Assembly (NCBI GenBank): GCA_964563505.1
Contig: CAZLXW010000012.1
Location: 1-64,000, forward strand
Origin: UBA1351 sp964563505
GTDB taxonomy: Bacteria > Bacillota > Clostridia > Lachnospirales > Vallitaleaceae
Reading direction: 5' to 3'
DNA: 64,000 nucleotides
Below are positions 63,173 to 64,000 of the stretch, piece after piece. Made by a program: the position numbers and the translations under genes. The notes beneath the pieces are model-generated. The model had not been told where the DNA came from. It did no database searches and saw only the letters and a list, made by a program, of their open reading frames with translations. Every line of letters begins with the position of its first letter. The first letter of the stretch is position 1.

Positions 63173-63181
63173 TGCTATAAT
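63173..63181 (+). promoter_or_regulatory. Extended -10 promoter of the TRAP gene
   Basis: TGCTATAAT gives a TGn-extended -10 with no convincing -35 at the right distance, consistent with an activator-dependent promoter. AGGAGG follows about 35 bp later. Confidence 0.55.
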
Positions 63182-63227
63182 GTAAAAGTAACAAAACAGA
63201 AATATTTATTAATCATAGGAGGGAAAC

Positions 63228-64000
63228 ATGAAAAAGAAAATTTTAGCAGTATTATTTATTTTGGTAATGATGGTTTCAATTGCAGGTTGTGGATTGCAAT
63301 CTCCAACAGACACGACAGACACGACAGACACAACTGGCACAACGGAGACTGCAGATACAACAGAGGACACAACAGAAGATACAACAGAAGAGATGGCTGA
63401 ACCTGAAATTACTTTTGTTTACGCAGAAGTTAACCCATTAGACACGATAGTTGGCCAAACAGGTTTAGCATTCAAGGAAAAAGTGGAAGAATTATCAGGT
63501 GGAACGATTAAAATTGATATTCAAGCAAGTGGTGTGTTAGGATCAGAAAATGACGTGCTTGATACAATGCTTGGTGGTGGTGGTACGATTGATATATCTC
63601 GTATCTCAGCATTTGCACTTACAAGTTACGGCGGAGAAAAATCAAAATTATTATCCGTTCCTTATACGTTTGCAAACCGTGAACATTTCTGGAGCTTTGC
63701 TACATCAGATTTAGCACCTGAGTTCTTATTAGAGCCACACGAGAATGGTAGTGGTGTAAGAGGCCTGTTTTATGGTGAAGAAGGATTCCGTCATTTCTTT
63801 ACAACAGCAGACATTAGTGGAATGGAAGATTTGGCTGGGTTAAAGTTACGTGTGTCAAATGACCCTGTAATGAATGGTATGGTTCAAGGTTTAGGAGCAT
63901 CTCCAACAGTTGTTTCTTTCGGAGAATTATATTCAGCATTACAAACAGGTGTTGTTGATGGTGCGGAACAACCGATTGCAAACTATAAATCAAACGCATT
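63228..64000 (+). CDS. TRAP transporter solute-binding lipoprotein (DctP family), partial
   Basis: The frame is open to the window end (257 codons seen). Signal peptide and lipobox SIAGC with C21, a Thr/Asp tandem tether (about 25-65), then the DctP fold (NPLDTIVGQTGLAFKEKVEELSGGTIKIDI). R208 in LKLRVSNDP is the conserved arginine that clamps a substrate carboxylate, so an organic or sugar acid is expected. ATG 63228 follows AGGAGGGAAAC. The membrane subunits presumably lie beyond the edge. Confidence 0.9.
   Translation, partial: MKKKILAVLFILVMMVSIAGCGLQSPTDTTDTTDTTGTTETADTTEDTTEDTTEEMAEPEITFVYAEVNPLDTIVGQTGLAFKEKVEELSGGTIKIDIQASGVLGSENDVLDTMLGGGGTIDISRISAFALTSYGGEKSKLLSVPYTFANREHFWSFATSDLAPEFLLEPHENGSGVRGLFYGEEGFRHFFTTADISGMEDLAGLKLRVSNDPVMNGMVQGLGASPTVVSFGELYSALQTGVVDGAEQPIANYKSNA
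63306..63395 (+). repeat. Tandem Thr/Asp-Glu codon repeat in the TRAP tether
   Basis: Repeats of an ACAGACACG/ACAGAAGAT-like 9-base unit encode TDT/TED repeats. The unit is a whole number of codons, so copies can be gained or lost without frameshift. It serves as a flexible linker between lipid anchor and binding domain. Confidence 0.7.

Noticed and set aside
63306..63395. Short repeats as a CRISPR-like array
   Set aside because: Units are 9 bases, contiguous, in frame and coding; there are no spacers.

Overview
The window is AT-rich, with strong AGGAGG ribosome-binding sites, long same-strand operons and Gram-positive family members throughout: lipoprotein solute-binding proteins, VanR/VanS-like and YesN-like regulators, an ECF sigma with a zinc-binding anti-sigma, and short CHR transporters. 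This points to an anaerobic, saccharolytic member of the Clostridia (Bacillota), in a carbohydrate-rich accessory part of the chromosome. I saw no tRNA, rRNA, insertion sequence, CRISPR array, prophage or origin.

Layout. 1-9 kb: a giant cyclic beta-1,2-glucan synthase. 8.9-12.4 kb: a 49-residue protein under a perfect Fur-type box, then a P2-type cation ATPase and a VOC protein. 12.4-19.7 kb: regulation and envelope (ECF sigma/anti-sigma, VanRS/DacRS-like two-component pair with a D,D-carboxypeptidase, a MarR-NmrA-EAL operon, DUF1801). 19.7-21.8 kb: a split chromate-type transporter pair divergent from a LysR regulator. 21.9-32.7 kb: a sugar ABC importer operon with a LacZ-type GH2, a GH65 phosphorylase, a DMT exporter, an AraC regulator and a VOC protein. 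32.8-36.6 kb: a YetA/rhamnogalacturonan-lyase-like enzyme and two decaying genes (CorC/CNNM-like and a diguanylate cyclase). 36.6-41.4 kb: an FNR-like regulator divergent from an Fe-S repair (RIC/ScdA) protein, a papain-like-fold protein, a PadR-HAAS membrane pair and an S66 carboxypeptidase. 41.4-48.1 kb: a GPH symporter, an AraC regulator, and an MFS transporter-GH2 pair. 48.1-55.9 kb: an AraC regulator divergent from a second ABC importer operon with GH88 and DUF2264 enzymes. 55.9-59.1 kb: nitroreductase, TIM barrel, 2-hydroxyacid dehydrogenase and cupin. 59.1-61.4 kb: an ABC exporter with a double-MerR regulator. 61.5-64 kb: a YesN-type response regulator followed by a TRAP solute-binding protein cut by the window end.

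How it works together. The two ABC operons, the GPH/MFS/GH2 group, the YetA-like enzyme and the TRAP protein together suggest an organism that imports and cleaves plant or algal oligosaccharides, including unsaturated uronides, each locus having its own regulator. The most unusual signals lie between genes: a perfect Fur-type box in front of an unknown small protein; a roughly 90-bp promoter-plus-hairpin module present twice with fixed spacing (41.4 and 44.4 kb) on both sides of an AraC gene; a CRP/FNR-type box between an FNR-like gene and its RIC neighbour; helically phased repeats shared by the two dac promoters; and a 34-bp inverted repeat linked to the double-MerR gene.
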